Positions 18,885 to 27,633 of a stretch of 64,000 nt of DNA are shown here, in pieces. The position numbers and the translations under genes are program-made. Where the stretch lies: contig CAXXDH010000003.1 of the NCBI GenBank assembly GCA_963677785.2, positions 1,798,001-1,862,000 on the forward strand. The letters are read 5' to 3'. This stretch comes from G963665495 sp963677785. Lineage in GTDB: Bacteria > Desulfobacterota > Desulfovibrionia > Desulfovibrionales > Desulfovibrionaceae. Numbering within the stretch: position 1 is the stretch's first letter; each line of letters begins with the position of its first letter. Below the pieces are notes generated by a model, which saw nothing but the letters and a program-made list of their open reading frames with translations, searched no databases and was not told the origin of the DNA.

Positions 18885-19164
18885 ATGTCGTGATCGTCCG
18901 GTGTTGATTGTTGGCAAAAGAAACGTTCCATTGGAGCGGCGTATGGTCTATTTCGAACAATAGGCATGGTAACAGAAAGATATTTATCCAGCTATACGCT
19001 ACGGTCGGGGAATTTGCCGCAGGCCGGTATTTTTTGCGGCAGGACAGTGCCGGCAGGGCATGTTGTGGCGGATGAACCGTATGAGATCGTACCGGGCCTT
19101 GCCAGCTGTGGAGCAAGCGCGTACGAATGCGGAAGAAAAGAATATCCACCGTACGGAGGTTCCA

Positions 19165-19959
19165 GTGGAACGCATGGTTCGTTTTTTCCTCCCGATGTCG
19201 CTTGTTCTGTTTTTTTTCATGCTGCTGGTTGTGTCCGTCCCTGCCCAGGCCGCTCCCCGGTACCAGATCCAAATCGGTTCGGCTAAACAGTGGGATGGGA
19301 CCAGGTATTTTACTCGCAAGGCTTCCACCGTATTGGCAACGACAGCCTATATAATCAAATTGGGCAATTATTTTACCGTTCTGGTGGGCGATTATGCTTC
19401 ACGCGACCAGGCGGTCAAGGAACTGCTGCGCATCAAGAAACATTACAACGGCATGGTTGTTTCCTATGCGGACTATGAAGTCCTGGGCGCTTTTGAAAAC
19501 GGCCAGGAAATCAATGCGGAGGCCGCGGCGAGCATGACCGGCCCCGCAGTGAAACGTCCGTCCCGCAAACAGCCGGTACGCATTGTGGAGAAAGAGGAAC
19601 TAGCTTCGCTGGACCAGACGCTCGAGGCCAACATCGACAATATCATTGTGGAAGGCTGCCGCTTGAGCAATGAAGAAACCCTTTCCGAATATTTGTTTTC
19701 AACCACCTGCAAGTTCGGGGATCTGGACCCGGATGCGATCACGATAGAGGAAAAGTACGGCAACAATTTTTATATCCATGTGGATACCTTGCATAAGCGC
19801 CCGTTGATCCGCATGAAACAAACGCAAGACGGCGCGGTGAACTACAAGCGCGACGATGCGCGGCTGGTGCTGCGTTCCAAAACCAGAAACAAGAAATTAC
19901 TGGCAAAGACCGTAAACGCCCTGCACGATCTTATTGTGTATTGCGCCAAAAACAAGTAG
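19165..19959 (+). CDS. Secreted or periplasmic SPOR-like domain protein
   Basis: About 264 residues, likely starting at GTG 19165, five bases after GGAGG; the ATG at 19174 is the alternative. A signal peptide or membrane anchor (FFLPMSLVLFFFMLLVVS, then AQAA) is followed by RYQIQIGSAKQ, YIIKLGNYFTVLVGDY and a second helix, the layout of a SPOR repeat that binds denuded glycan strands. The rest (from about residue 110) has no recognised family. It lies divergently from the carboxypeptidase gene, which fits a cell-wall role. Function otherwise unknown. Confidence 0.65.
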   Translation: MERMVRFFLPMSLVLFFFMLLVVSVPAQAAPRYQIQIGSAKQWDGTRYFTRKASTVLATTAYIIKLGNYFTVLVGDYASRDQAVKELLRIKKHYNGMVVSYADYEVLGAFENGQEINAEAAASMTGPAVKRPSRKQPVRIVEKEELASLDQTLEANIDNIIVEGCRLSNEETLSEYLFSTTCKFGDLDPDAITIEEKYGNNFYIHVDTLHKRPLIRMKQTQDGAVNYKRDDARLVLRSKTRNKKLLAKTVNALHDLIVYCAKNK

Positions 19960-19995
19960 CGCGGCCTGTTGGCCGGTACGGCCGCCGCAGGGGAG

Positions 19996-21360
19996 TCAGC
20001 CTGTTTTTCGAGTCAGCAGGGCCACGTTTTCCACATGGGGCGTGTGGGGAAACATATCCACGGGTTGCACCACCCGCAGTTCGTATTTTTGGGCAAGCCT
20101 GCCGATGTCCCGAGCCTGGGTGGCCGGATCGCAGGCCACGGAAATGACGGCCTTGGGGGCGTGTTCCAGAATCTGTTCCAGTACTTCGGGCGCCATGCCG
20201 GAGCGGGGCGGATCCGTCAGCAGAATATCCGGCCGGGTTTTTTCGCGCCGCATGGTCCGGCGCATGTCTCCCGCGTGAAAACGGGCCTGACGGATATTAT
20301 TGCCGCGCGCGTTTTTTGCCGCGCTGTCCAGGGCCTCGCGGCTGATGTCGAAACCTGCCAGCAGGGCGGCATTACGGGCGATGTGCAGGCCTGCGCCGCC
20401 TGCGCCGCAGTACAGATCCCAGATGATTTCACCGCCTTTGAGGGCGGCCAGTTGGGCCACAGTGTCATAGATGCGCTTAGCCGCGGCCGTATTGGGCTGA
20501 AAAAAGCCGTTGGCCGGGACCGTGTAGCTGGTTTGGCCGATGTTGAACTCCAGCTGGTCCGTGCCGAAAACCCGAAGCGTACGTTCGCCCAGAGCCACCT
20601 GCTGCGTGCTGTCGCGTTGCATGTGCGCCAGGCCCGTCAGCCAGGGACAGTGTTGCATCAGCCTGTTTGCCAGCGTTTCCACCGCAGCCGTATGGTTTTT
20701 GTTCGAGGTGATCAGCTGCGCTACCATTTCCCGGCCGTTTTCCCGCAACACAAGATACCGCCAGAATCCGGTTCCGGATTTCGGGTCGTAGGCGGGCGCT
20801 TCGCCCAGGGCCGGGCAGGACCGGACCAGGTCGAGCACTTCCATGGAGCGTTGCGACTGCAGGCGGCATTGACTGATTTCCACCACTGCGGAAGACGCCC
20901 TCCTTTTGAGTCCGAGCCGGGGGCGGTTTTCACCGGCAGGGCAGGGAACAAAGGCGAACTCCATTTTGTTGCGGTAAAACCAGGTATCGGGCGAGGGAAT
21001 GATGGGGCGGAATTCCACACGATCCGCTTGCTGCAGCCGCCCGATCCGCTCCAGGCTCTCCCGGACGAATTGCTCCTTCCAGAAAAGCTGGCGCTCATAG
21101 GCCAGATGTTGCCACGTACAGCCGCCGCAAAGGCCGAAATCCGGGCAGGCGGGGGGGATTTGGCCCGGAGCCGGTTCCAGTACCTGCCGAATGGCGGCTT
21201 GTCCATGGCGTTTTTTTACGGACAGGACTTCCACAAGCAGGTGTTGTCCGGGAAGCGCCTGATCTACAAACAGGACAAAGCCCTCGTGTCTGGCTAGCCC
21301 TTGTCCACCGGGGACGAGTTTTTCTATGCGTACGTTGAGTTGTGTTCCAGGTTGCGGCAT
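19996..21360 (-). CDS. rlmD: 23S rRNA uracil-C5 methyltransferase (RlmD/RumA family)
   Basis: 454 residues. An N-terminal TRAM domain (RIEKLVPGGQGLARHEG) is followed by the iron-sulfur motif CPDFGLCGGCTWQHL with a later cysteine in EISQCRL. The methyltransferase domain shows the SAM loop WDLYCGAGGAGLHIA, then LTDPPRSGM, and the catalytic cysteine in SVACDPATQARD. The family methylates U1939 (RlmD) or U747 (RlmC) of 23S rRNA, or U54 of tRNA; the TRAM domain and Fe-S motif favour RlmD, but the exact target cannot be fixed. Confidence 0.9.
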   Translation of the reverse strand: MPQPGTQLNVRIEKLVPGGQGLARHEGFVLFVDQALPGQHLLVEVLSVKKRHGQAAIRQVLEPAPGQIPPACPDFGLCGGCTWQHLAYERQLFWKEQFVRESLERIGRLQQADRVEFRPIIPSPDTWFYRNKMEFAFVPCPAGENRPRLGLKRRASSAVVEISQCRLQSQRSMEVLDLVRSCPALGEAPAYDPKSGTGFWRYLVLRENGREMVAQLITSNKNHTAAVETLANRLMQHCPWLTGLAHMQRDSTQQVALGERTLRVFGTDQLEFNIGQTSYTVPANGFFQPNTAAAKRIYDTVAQLAALKGGEIIWDLYCGAGGAGLHIARNAALLAGFDISREALDSAAKNARGNNIRQARFHAGDMRRTMRREKTRPDILLTDPPRSGMAPEVLEQILEHAPKAVISVACDPATQARDIGRLAQKYELRVVQPVDMFPHTPHVENVALLTRKTG

Positions 21361-21560
21361 GGGATCACTCTGTTTTGCGAATTGAGCGCCGGGAAAAAAG
21401 TTAAAGGGTGGAACATATTGAAATGGTGCAGTAAGTCATTTTTTTTCTTAAGAGTCAAGAACAAAATAGTCAAAACGGACTTGACAAAATACGGAATCTT
21501 GGCGATAAAAAAACACGCGGTAAGAACTGCTTCATCATCGAAAATGTAAAGGATTTCTCA

Positions 21561-21701
21561 ATGATCGCTGAACTCTGGCAGAATATGTTACAATCCACGG
21601 CGGCTGGGACAGTAGGAGTTACAGGTATTTGGACGTACATGGCCGTTATAATAGTCGTTGCTCTGTATCGTATCAAACAGGGCGATCACATGGATCATTA
21701 G
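21561..21701 (+). CDS. 46-residue single-pass membrane protein
   Basis: A short frame beginning MIAELWQNML, with hydrophobic core VTGIWTYMAVIIVVALYRI and a charged tail ending DHMDH. AAGGA lies seven bases before the ATG, a well-placed ribosome-binding site, and the gene fills an otherwise empty stretch between rlmD and rfbA. One transmembrane helix with a short N-terminal amphipathic part is predicted. No family is recognised; it resembles the many small inner-membrane proteins missed by length cut-offs. Confidence 0.5.
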   Translation: MIAELWQNMLQSTAAGTVGVTGIWTYMAVIIVVALYRIKQGDHMDH

Positions 21702-21800
21702 TTTATTGCTCCTTTCCCGGTCAGCCTTACCCGGTCATGTCCGGTCCGGCGCGTTACTGTTCAACAGGGCGCGCCGGTCTGGTTTTGGGGCAAAATTCGT

Positions 21801-22673
21801 TCAGATCCTTCCTTCCGCAAGTTCATTCAAATACTGGCCGTATTCGTTTTTAAGCATTTCCGCGGCCAGGCTTTTCAATTGATCCGCTGAAATATAGCCT
21901 TTGCGAAAGGCTATTTCTTCCACGCTGGAGATTTTCGTTCCCTGTCTGTCCTGTACGGCCTGGACAAAGCTCGACGCCTGGTGCAGGGATTCGTGCGTCC
22001 CTGTATCCAGCCAGGCAAAGCCGCGTCCGAGAAATTCTACTTTCAGCTTGCCGCGCCGCAGGTAAACATTGTTCAAGTCTGTGATCTCCAGTTCGCCCCG
22101 CTCCGAGGGCGCCAGCTTGGAAGCAATGTCGATGACGTTGTTGTCGTAAAAATACAGGCCGGTCACCGCGTAACGGGAACGCGGGTTGGCGGGCTTTTCT
22201 TCCAGCGACAGCACCGTATTGTATTCGTCGAACTCCACGACGCCGTAGCGTTTCGGATCCCGGACTTTGTACCCGAAGATTATGCCGCCCTTTTCCAGCT
22301 GGGTGCAGCCCTGCAGCAGATAGGATAACCCCTGGCCATAGAAGATGTTGTCGCCCAGAATCAGGCAGACGGTGTCTTTGCCGATAAAGCCGCTGGCCAG
22401 GATAAAGGCCTGGGCCAGTCCTTCCGGATGGGGCTGGGTAATGTAGGTAAAAGACAATCCGAGCCGGGAGCCGTCACCGAACATCTGCTCGAAGCGCGGC
22501 AAATCCGTGGGGGTGGAAATGATGCAGATTTCCCGTATCCCGGCCAGCATCAGCACGGAAAGCGGGTAATAGATCATGGGTTTGTCGTAGATGGGCAACA
22601 GCTGTTTACAGACGCCCTTGGTAATGGGATACAACCGTGTGCCGGAACCGCCTGCCAGGATAATGCCTTTCAT
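21801..22673 (-). CDS. rfbA: Glucose-1-phosphate thymidylyltransferase
   Basis: 290 residues, typical RmlA length. The nucleotide-binding start GIILAGGSGTRLYPIT, then CKQLLPIYDKPMIYYPL, LGDNIFYGQGL and the later WLDTGTHESL identify the dTDP-glucose synthase. It joins dTTP and glucose-1-phosphate as the first step to dTDP-L-rhamnose and related sugars for O-antigen or capsule. GGAGA precedes the ATG. The usual rfbB, rfbC and rfbD partners are not adjacent. Confidence 0.96.
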   Translation of the reverse strand: MKGIILAGGSGTRLYPITKGVCKQLLPIYDKPMIYYPLSVLMLAGIREICIISTPTDLPRFEQMFGDGSRLGLSFTYITQPHPEGLAQAFILASGFIGKDTVCLILGDNIFYGQGLSYLLQGCTQLEKGGIIFGYKVRDPKRYGVVEFDEYNTVLSLEEKPANPRSRYAVTGLYFYDNNVIDIASKLAPSERGELEITDLNNVYLRRGKLKVEFLGRGFAWLDTGTHESLHQASSFVQAVQDRQGTKISSVEEIAFRKGYISADQLKSLAAEMLKNEYGQYLNELAEGRI

Positions 22674-22772
22674 AGTATATTGTCTCCGTTTGACATTTCA
22701 GGCAATACTACACAAAGCTAACGAAAAAAAAAAGTACTGCGCGGGAGAGTGTTCCCGCCAAAGGAGCCGGCA

Positions 22773-23594
22773 ATGACATCGCGTACTGTGATTTTGGAAA
22801 CAGGCAACACGACGCTTCGTCTGGAAGGATGTTTGTTTTTGTTCTGCTGTTGTACGGAAGGCGGGAAGCCGAAACTTTTGCAAGCGGACGGCAGCCCGGC
22901 GACAGCTCCGGTCGGCGCTCTGATAGGCCCTGCGGACGCCCCCTGGTTTCGGGTCTTGCGCGTCGAGTGGTACAACCCGCTGGGGGCCGCATCCGGCGCC
23001 GGGTCTCTGCCGGGCGTTCGCGTGGAGGTTCTGAAAGACGCGCCCGAAGAACTGGCTCCGGACCAGCGGTTGGAGTGGACGCTTTTCAAACCCGGACTGA
23101 CGCTGGCCTGGGTGACGCTCAGCGACAAAGGCTGGCGCGGCCTTCGGGAGGACGCCAGCGGACCGGCCATAGACGCCATGGCCAGAGAAAAGCTGGAGAT
23201 AGCCTTCAGCAGGGGATTTCTGCTGCCAGACAATGCCGACAGCCTGCGCGCGTTGTTGACGGACCTGACCCTGACCCAGGGCTACGACCTGGTGATCACC
23301 ACCGGCGGCACGGGCCTGGCTCCCTCTGACGTCACGCCCGAGGCGACGCTGGCCGTCATCGACAAGCGCTTGCCCGGCATGGAACGCGCCATGCTGCAGG
23401 CCAGTCTGCAGAAAACACCGCATGCCATGATTTCACGCGCCGTGGCCGGAAGCCTGGGACAAAGCCTGATCATCAATCTGCCCGGATCGCTCAAGGCCGT
23501 ACGGGAAAACCTGGAAGCCGTGCTTCCGGCCCTGGCGCACGGCCTGGCGAAACTGCAGGGCGATCCCTCGGATTGCGGCCAACCCGTGGCCTGA
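22773..23594 (+). CDS. MogA/MoaB-type molybdopterin-binding protein with N-terminal extension
   Basis: About 273 residues from ATG 22773, set by AAAGGAG six bases upstream. The C-terminal ~165 residues form the MoCF-binding domain: VTLSDKGWRG, YDLVITTGGTGLAPSDVTPE (the TGGTG and D-T/E signature) and LIINLPGS. MogA adenylylates molybdopterin before metal insertion. The first ~105 residues are not part of standard MogA and contain FLFCCC; this piece could be a degenerate MOSC-like or metal-handling domain, but it is not recognised. Molybdenum or tungsten cofactors serve formate dehydrogenases in sulfate reducers. Confidence 0.88.
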   Translation: MTSRTVILETGNTTLRLEGCLFLFCCCTEGGKPKLLQADGSPATAPVGALIGPADAPWFRVLRVEWYNPLGAASGAGSLPGVRVEVLKDAPEELAPDQRLEWTLFKPGLTLAWVTLSDKGWRGLREDASGPAIDAMAREKLEIAFSRGFLLPDNADSLRALLTDLTLTQGYDLVITTGGTGLAPSDVTPEATLAVIDKRLPGMERAMLQASLQKTPHAMISRAVAGSLGQSLIINLPGSLKAVRENLEAVLPALAHGLAKLQGDPSDCGQPVA

Positions 23595-23599
23595 CGTCC

Positions 23600-23640
23600 G
23601 GGTAAAGAAAACAGCAAATAATTCCCCGGTTTTCTTGCCC
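23600..23640 (+). terminator. Imperfect hairpin after the MogA-like gene
   Basis: GGGTAAAGAAAAC (23600-23612) can pair with GTTTTCTTGCCC (23629-23640) with one bulge. The stem lies a few bases after the stop codon. No T-run follows the stem, so it is only a weak terminator candidate. Confidence 0.3.
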
Positions 23641-23736
23641 TAAGGCCAAGCTTTGCTTATGGTCGTTAATAGGGGGCCCGCTGGGCTATTTTTTCCATCA
23701 ATCCGGTTGTTCCGGTCATTCTTGGCACACTGACGC

Positions 23737-24753
23737 ATGGCTTATTTTAGAAAATTACAGACACAGCTGAACAAGCTTCAGGAACTCTTTTGTCGCGACG
23801 AGCGCTGGATGATCCTCATCAACGCCGACCCGGACGCGCTGGCCTCGGCCATGGCGCTCAAGCGCATCATGATTCACCGCGTGGCCGAAGTGGGCATTGC
23901 GCATGTCAATGAGATCAGGCGTCCGGACAATCTTTCCATGATCAGCTATTTGCGCATTCCCACGCGCAAGCTGACGCCCAACCTGGCGGCCCAGTTCGAC
24001 CGTTTCGCCCTGGTGGATTCGCAGCCGCATCATCATCCGTCCTTCGCGCCCTATACCTTTTCCATTGTCATCGACCATCATCCACGCAAGGAAGAGAAGC
24101 CGGTGTTGGCGGATTTTGTGGAAATTAAAAGCGAGTACGGCGCCAATTCCACATTGATGACGGAGTACCTTTACAATCTCAAGGTCCGCCCGGGCCAGTT
24201 GCTGGCCACGGCGCTTGTCTACGGCATCAAATCCGATACGCAGAGTTTCGAACGTCCCTTCTGCGATATCGACGTCCGGGCCTTTCGCTATTTGACCAAA
24301 TTTTCCAATACCCTGCTGCTGCGCAAAATCGTCCGCAGCGAGTTCCGTATGGAGTGGCTGGATTACTTCGCCAAAGCCTTCAACGGGATACGCTTTTTGT
24401 ACAAGGGCTTTTTCGTGTATCTCGGGGAGGTGGAAAATCCGGACATTCTGGTGGTCCTGGCGGATTTCTTCATGCGTGTGCATGAAACTTCCTGGACGGT
24501 CATCAGCGGTTCCTATGACGGAACCATTGTGCTGATCTTCCGCAGCGACGGCTTTTCCCGGGGCGTGGGAGACGTGGGCCGTACGGCCTCCGAGCTGTTC
24601 GGCGAACTCGGGTCCGCAGGCGGGCACAAAGCCATGGCCAGGGCGGAAATCCCTTTAGAAAATTTTAAATCTGCCGATCCAGTAACCGTGATCTGGGAAA
24701 AGTTACGCAAGGTGGGCAGAAAAAAACGCTCCACTTCTTCCAAAAAATCCTGA
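23737..24753 (+). CDS. DHH/DHHA1 family phosphoesterase (NrnA-like)
   Basis: 338 residues. The DHH domain has INADPDALASAMAL (first Asp pair), LVDSQPHHH and VIDHHPRKEEKP (the DHH motif), and the C-terminal DHHA1 domain has GSAGGHKAMARAEI (the GGGH-like substrate motif, here AGGHK). NrnA-type enzymes degrade nanoRNAs and pAp or cyclic-dinucleotide products. Asn31 and the AGGH variant suggest a subfamily not identical to NrnA, so the substrate is uncertain. A lysine-rich tail follows. Confidence 0.85.
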   Translation: MAYFRKLQTQLNKLQELFCRDERWMILINADPDALASAMALKRIMIHRVAEVGIAHVNEIRRPDNLSMISYLRIPTRKLTPNLAAQFDRFALVDSQPHHHPSFAPYTFSIVIDHHPRKEEKPVLADFVEIKSEYGANSTLMTEYLYNLKVRPGQLLATALVYGIKSDTQSFERPFCDIDVRAFRYLTKFSNTLLLRKIVRSEFRMEWLDYFAKAFNGIRFLYKGFFVYLGEVENPDILVVLADFFMRVHETSWTVISGSYDGTIVLIFRSDGFSRGVGDVGRTASELFGELGSAGGHKAMARAEIPLENFKSADPVTVIWEKLRKVGRKKRSTSSKKS

Positions 24754-24791
24754 CGTCCGCAGGACCGCCCAGGCGGTAAAGGATGTGTGCA

Positions 24792-25115
24792 ATGAGTGAT
24801 TACCTTGACGAACAGTTCAAGACGCTCAAAGCCATCAAGGATGTTTCCAATACGAGCAGCCTGAGCACCTCCGAGTTGTTCAAGGTTTTTGTCGAGATGC
24901 GCCAGGGCGTTGATCTGGTCAATACGCAAACCGCCGAGGCCACCGGCAACGATCTGTTCAAGGTCAATACGGACACCGAGGATGATGAAACCATCGACGA
25001 TACGGATGCTCCCCCCAAGGTGCTGTTTCAGCTCGCCGGAGTCGACATGGCCGTTTCCGAGGATGACGGTTGCGAACTGGACGAGAATGGCCGGATTGTG
25101 GATGATCTGGCCTGA
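24792..25115 (+). CDS. Small acidic protein of unknown function
   Basis: 107 residues from ATG 24792, eight bases after AAAGGA; an earlier ATG at 24783 sits too close to that site. The N-terminal half looks helical (LKAIKDVSNTSSLSTSELFK). The C-terminal half is very acidic (NTDTEDDETIDDTD), with no hydrophobic segment or cysteine. It lies between the DHH phosphoesterase and Nudix genes on the same strand. No family recognised. Confidence 0.6.
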   Translation: MSDYLDEQFKTLKAIKDVSNTSSLSTSELFKVFVEMRQGVDLVNTQTAEATGNDLFKVNTDTEDDETIDDTDAPPKVLFQLAGVDMAVSEDDGCELDENGRIVDDLA

Positions 25116-25295
25116 TCTGCTTTGTGACCTGCTCTGATGCCGGTTGATGCCCTCGGATGGGGCAAGCGCCGGACCTATGCTGCGCGCTGCCGTGTTTTCC
25201 CTTTCTTTTATGCCTGCCTTTGACTCTGCTTCGACACCCGTTTATAACCACGGATACTTTTGCCCGCGTATTGGCGGGCGCCAAGGAGAATTTGT

Positions 25296-25715
25296 ATGTG
25301 CAAGCGGCAAACCCCGCTGCGGGAAATAACCGTGGTGGCAGGCATCCTCTGGAAAGAAGGGCGTATTCTGGCTGTCCGCCGTCCGGAGGGCAAACCCTGG
25401 GCAGGGTACTGGGAGTTTCCGGGCGGCAAGGTGGAGTCCGGCGAATCCCTGGAGCAGGCCCTGGCGCGCGAACTGCACGAAGAACTGGGCGTCCGGCCGT
25501 TGGAACCGGAGTTCTGGCAGCACGTATCGCATACGTACCCGGACCTGCAGGTGCAGCTGCATTTTTATCACGTACGCAGTTTTCAGGGAGTGCCGCGTTC
25601 GCTGGAAGGCCATCTTCTGGAGTGGGTCGCTCCAGCCCAAGCCCCTGAAAGAACATTTTTGGAAGCCGATGCCGCCATTGTACGCGAATTGAAGAATGTT
25701 ACCCAGAGCATGTAA
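25296..25715 (+). CDS. Nudix hydrolase, MutT-like
   Basis: 139 residues from ATG 25296, eight bases after AAGGAG. The Nudix box is complete: GGKVESGE, then RELHEELGV (Gx5Ex7REUxEExGU). The start ITVVAGILWKEGRILAVRRP and the EFPGG motif match MutT/8-oxo-dGTP diphosphatases, which clean oxidised nucleotides from the pool. It lies 12 bp before metF and is probably co-transcribed. Other Nudix substrates cannot be excluded. Confidence 0.9.
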   Translation: MCKRQTPLREITVVAGILWKEGRILAVRRPEGKPWAGYWEFPGGKVESGESLEQALARELHEELGVRPLEPEFWQHVSHTYPDLQVQLHFYHVRSFQGVPRSLEGHLLEWVAPAQAPERTFLEADAAIVRELKNVTQSM

Positions 25716-25727
25716 GGAGAACAAGGA

Positions 25728-26639
25728 ATGCGCATAGCCGAATTGCTTAAACCCGATGCTCGCTTTGTTTCCATGGAATTTTTCCCTCCCAAGGATGAGG
25801 CAAAGCTGCCGGATTTTTTTTCTGTTGTCGAAAAGCTCCAGCCCCTGAACCCGCTTTTTGTCTCAGTCACCTACGGCGCCGGAGGCAGCACCCAGAAAAA
25901 CACCCTGAACCTGGTGCTGCAGCTCAAAAAGCAGTACGGACTCGAACCCATGGCCCATCTGACCTGCGTGGGCGCCAGCGAGAGCTCCATCGCCGAATTT
26001 GTGGAAAGCCTGCAGAACGCATCCATCGACAATGTGCTGGCCCTGCGCGGCGATCCGCCCAAAGGCCAGGAAAATTTCGTTCCGGACAGTGAAGACTTCC
26101 AGTATGCCTGCGATCTCGTAAGCTTTATCAAAAAAAGTTTCCCGAAAATGGGCATCAGTGTCGCCGGGTATCCGGAAAAACACCCCGAAGCATCCAGCAT
26201 GGAAGAGGATTGCCGCCACCTCAAGGCAAAGCTCGACCTGAGCGCTGATTTCGTCATCACCCAGATGTTTTTCAACAACGACCACTACTTCAGTTTTGTG
26301 GAATACATGCGCGAAATGGGGGTGAAAAAGCCCATCATTCCCGGAGTGCTGCCCATTTTGTCCGTGGCCACCATCAAACGCATCGCTTCATTGTGCGGCG
26401 CGCAGGTGCCCCAGGAGTTCATGGAGCAGCTCGAACAGGCCGATGCGCGCGGACCGGAAGCCGTCCAGGAGCTGGGCGTCAATTACGCCAAACAACAGGT
26501 CTGCGACTTGCTGGAAAACGGCGCTCCGGGCGTACACCTCTATACGCTCAACAAGGCCGAAGCCTGCCTCCAGATATTGTCCGACCCGCGGGTCAAAAAA
26601 CTGCTCAACGGCAACGGCGCGGGCAATCAGGCTGTTTAA
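25728..26639 (+). CDS. metF: 5,10-methylenetetrahydrofolate reductase
   Basis: 303 residues, normal MetF length. Landmarks: SMEFFPPKDE with the catalytic Glu, VSVTYGAGGS, HLTCVGAS, ALRGDPP and ITQMFFNNDHYF. The enzyme makes 5-methyl-THF for methionine synthesis or, in acetogenic-type pathways, passes methyl groups. There is no zinc-binding N-terminal fusion partner. AAGGAG lies upstream. A hairpin in the repeat at 26664-26740 follows the gene. Confidence 0.96.
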   Translation: MRIAELLKPDARFVSMEFFPPKDEAKLPDFFSVVEKLQPLNPLFVSVTYGAGGSTQKNTLNLVLQLKKQYGLEPMAHLTCVGASESSIAEFVESLQNASIDNVLALRGDPPKGQENFVPDSEDFQYACDLVSFIKKSFPKMGISVAGYPEKHPEASSMEEDCRHLKAKLDLSADFVITQMFFNNDHYFSFVEYMREMGVKKPIIPGVLPILSVATIKRIASLCGAQVPQEFMEQLEQADARGPEAVQELGVNYAKQQVCDLLENGAPGVHLYTLNKAEACLQILSDPRVKKLLNGNGAGNQAV

Positions 26640-26663
26640 ACTTCACGCATCACACGTTTTGAA

Positions 26664-26740
26664 TGATCCATAAGAACCCTTTTTCAAGAGGGTTCATATG
26701 CCGCCTGAGCTTTGCTATTTAAAAGTTGAAATGCTCTAGA
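26664..26740 (-). repeat. Stop-codon-linked hairpin repeat, copy 1
   Basis: Read on the minus strand it starts with the TAG stop of the gene at 26736, as TAGAGCATTTCAACTTTTAA, then TAGCAAAGCT and GGCGGC, and ends in a hairpin GAACCCT (26674-26680) with AGGGTTC (26689-26695). Copy 2 at 32922 shares all of these blocks in the same order. The hairpin can also serve as a terminator between the convergent metF and 26736 genes. Confidence 0.65.
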
Positions 26741-27482
26741 CCAGGCAGGCTTTGGCGATACGGAACACGTCGTCGTAGCTGTATTTTTCGCGTATCGCGA
26801 GGCTCATCTTTTCGGAGAGTTCCATCTTGACCCGGGATTCCTGCAGCAGGGCCTGTTTGTGGATTTTCAGCCTTTTGCGTACGAAGGGCGCGTCGAATCC
26901 GTCGATGACCAGCGAAAGCCCGTCCTGGAAAAAGGCCGAACTGACCAGCTCCAGCAGAGGCTGGCAGGCGAATTTGCCTTTGCGGCGCGACCAGAACACG
27001 TAAAAAAGCAGCGAAACCATGAGCTGTTCGGGCTTCTGCCGGTGGTCGATGCTGAAGAACGCGGGAGTTTCCGAAGGGTTTTTCTGGGCCTGTTTCACCA
27101 GTTCCTGAACCAGCTCAAAGGCTTTTTCTTCACCCAGGGGGGCCTTGGCGTATTGCGCGGTCATCTTGGCCAGTGATTTGCGCGGGTTTTCTCCTGTGGC
27201 GATGTCCATCAGGGAGATACGCATCAAATTGACCTTGCGGGCGAATTCTTCCAGCATGGCCATTCGCTTGAGCGTTGCCAGCTCCTGGACGCGCGCTGGC
27301 GAGAGCTTGGAAAAAACTACGTCCAGCAGATATTTGATGTAGGGTTCGCTGGTGTACTCGGCTTCCTCTCCCAGGGGCTTGAACGAACGCTTTTCGTCCA
27401 CGAGTTTTTTGATGGACAGCCAGTAGGCCGCCACGCCCTCGAGCGGGATTTCAATGATGTCGAAGTCTCGTAGAATATCCAT
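26736..27482 (-). CDS. Conserved-looking cytoplasmic protein of unknown function
   Basis: 248 residues, mostly helical and charged, with no signal peptide or membrane segment. A middle part reads DIATGENPRKSLAKM and a later part FFSIDHRQKPEQLMVSLLFYVFW. No catalytic signature or known domain was recognised. It lies upstream of metF in convergent orientation and beside the RsbW-like and HD-GYP genes on its own strand; a link to that signalling pair is possible but unsupported. The stop codon TAG is part of repeat copy 1. Confidence 0.65.
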   Translation of the reverse strand: MDILRDFDIIEIPLEGVAAYWLSIKKLVDEKRSFKPLGEEAEYTSEPYIKYLLDVVFSKLSPARVQELATLKRMAMLEEFARKVNLMRISLMDIATGENPRKSLAKMTAQYAKAPLGEEKAFELVQELVKQAQKNPSETPAFFSIDHRQKPEQLMVSLLFYVFWSRRKGKFACQPLLELVSSAFFQDGLSLVIDGFDAPFVRKRLKIHKQALLQESRVKMELSEKMSLAIREKYSYDDVFRIAKACLV

Positions 27483-27633
27483 AAGGTATTATCCGGGTAA
27501 AACGGACGCGTCCAGCGCCAGAGGGTTCTGTGGACGGCTTTTGTCCCGTATTACCCGATTGGAAAGAGGAAAGGCAAGTCGACGGGCCTGATTTTTCCTT
27601 CTCCGTACGGTCTGATTCCGGGCCGCCGCTTTG

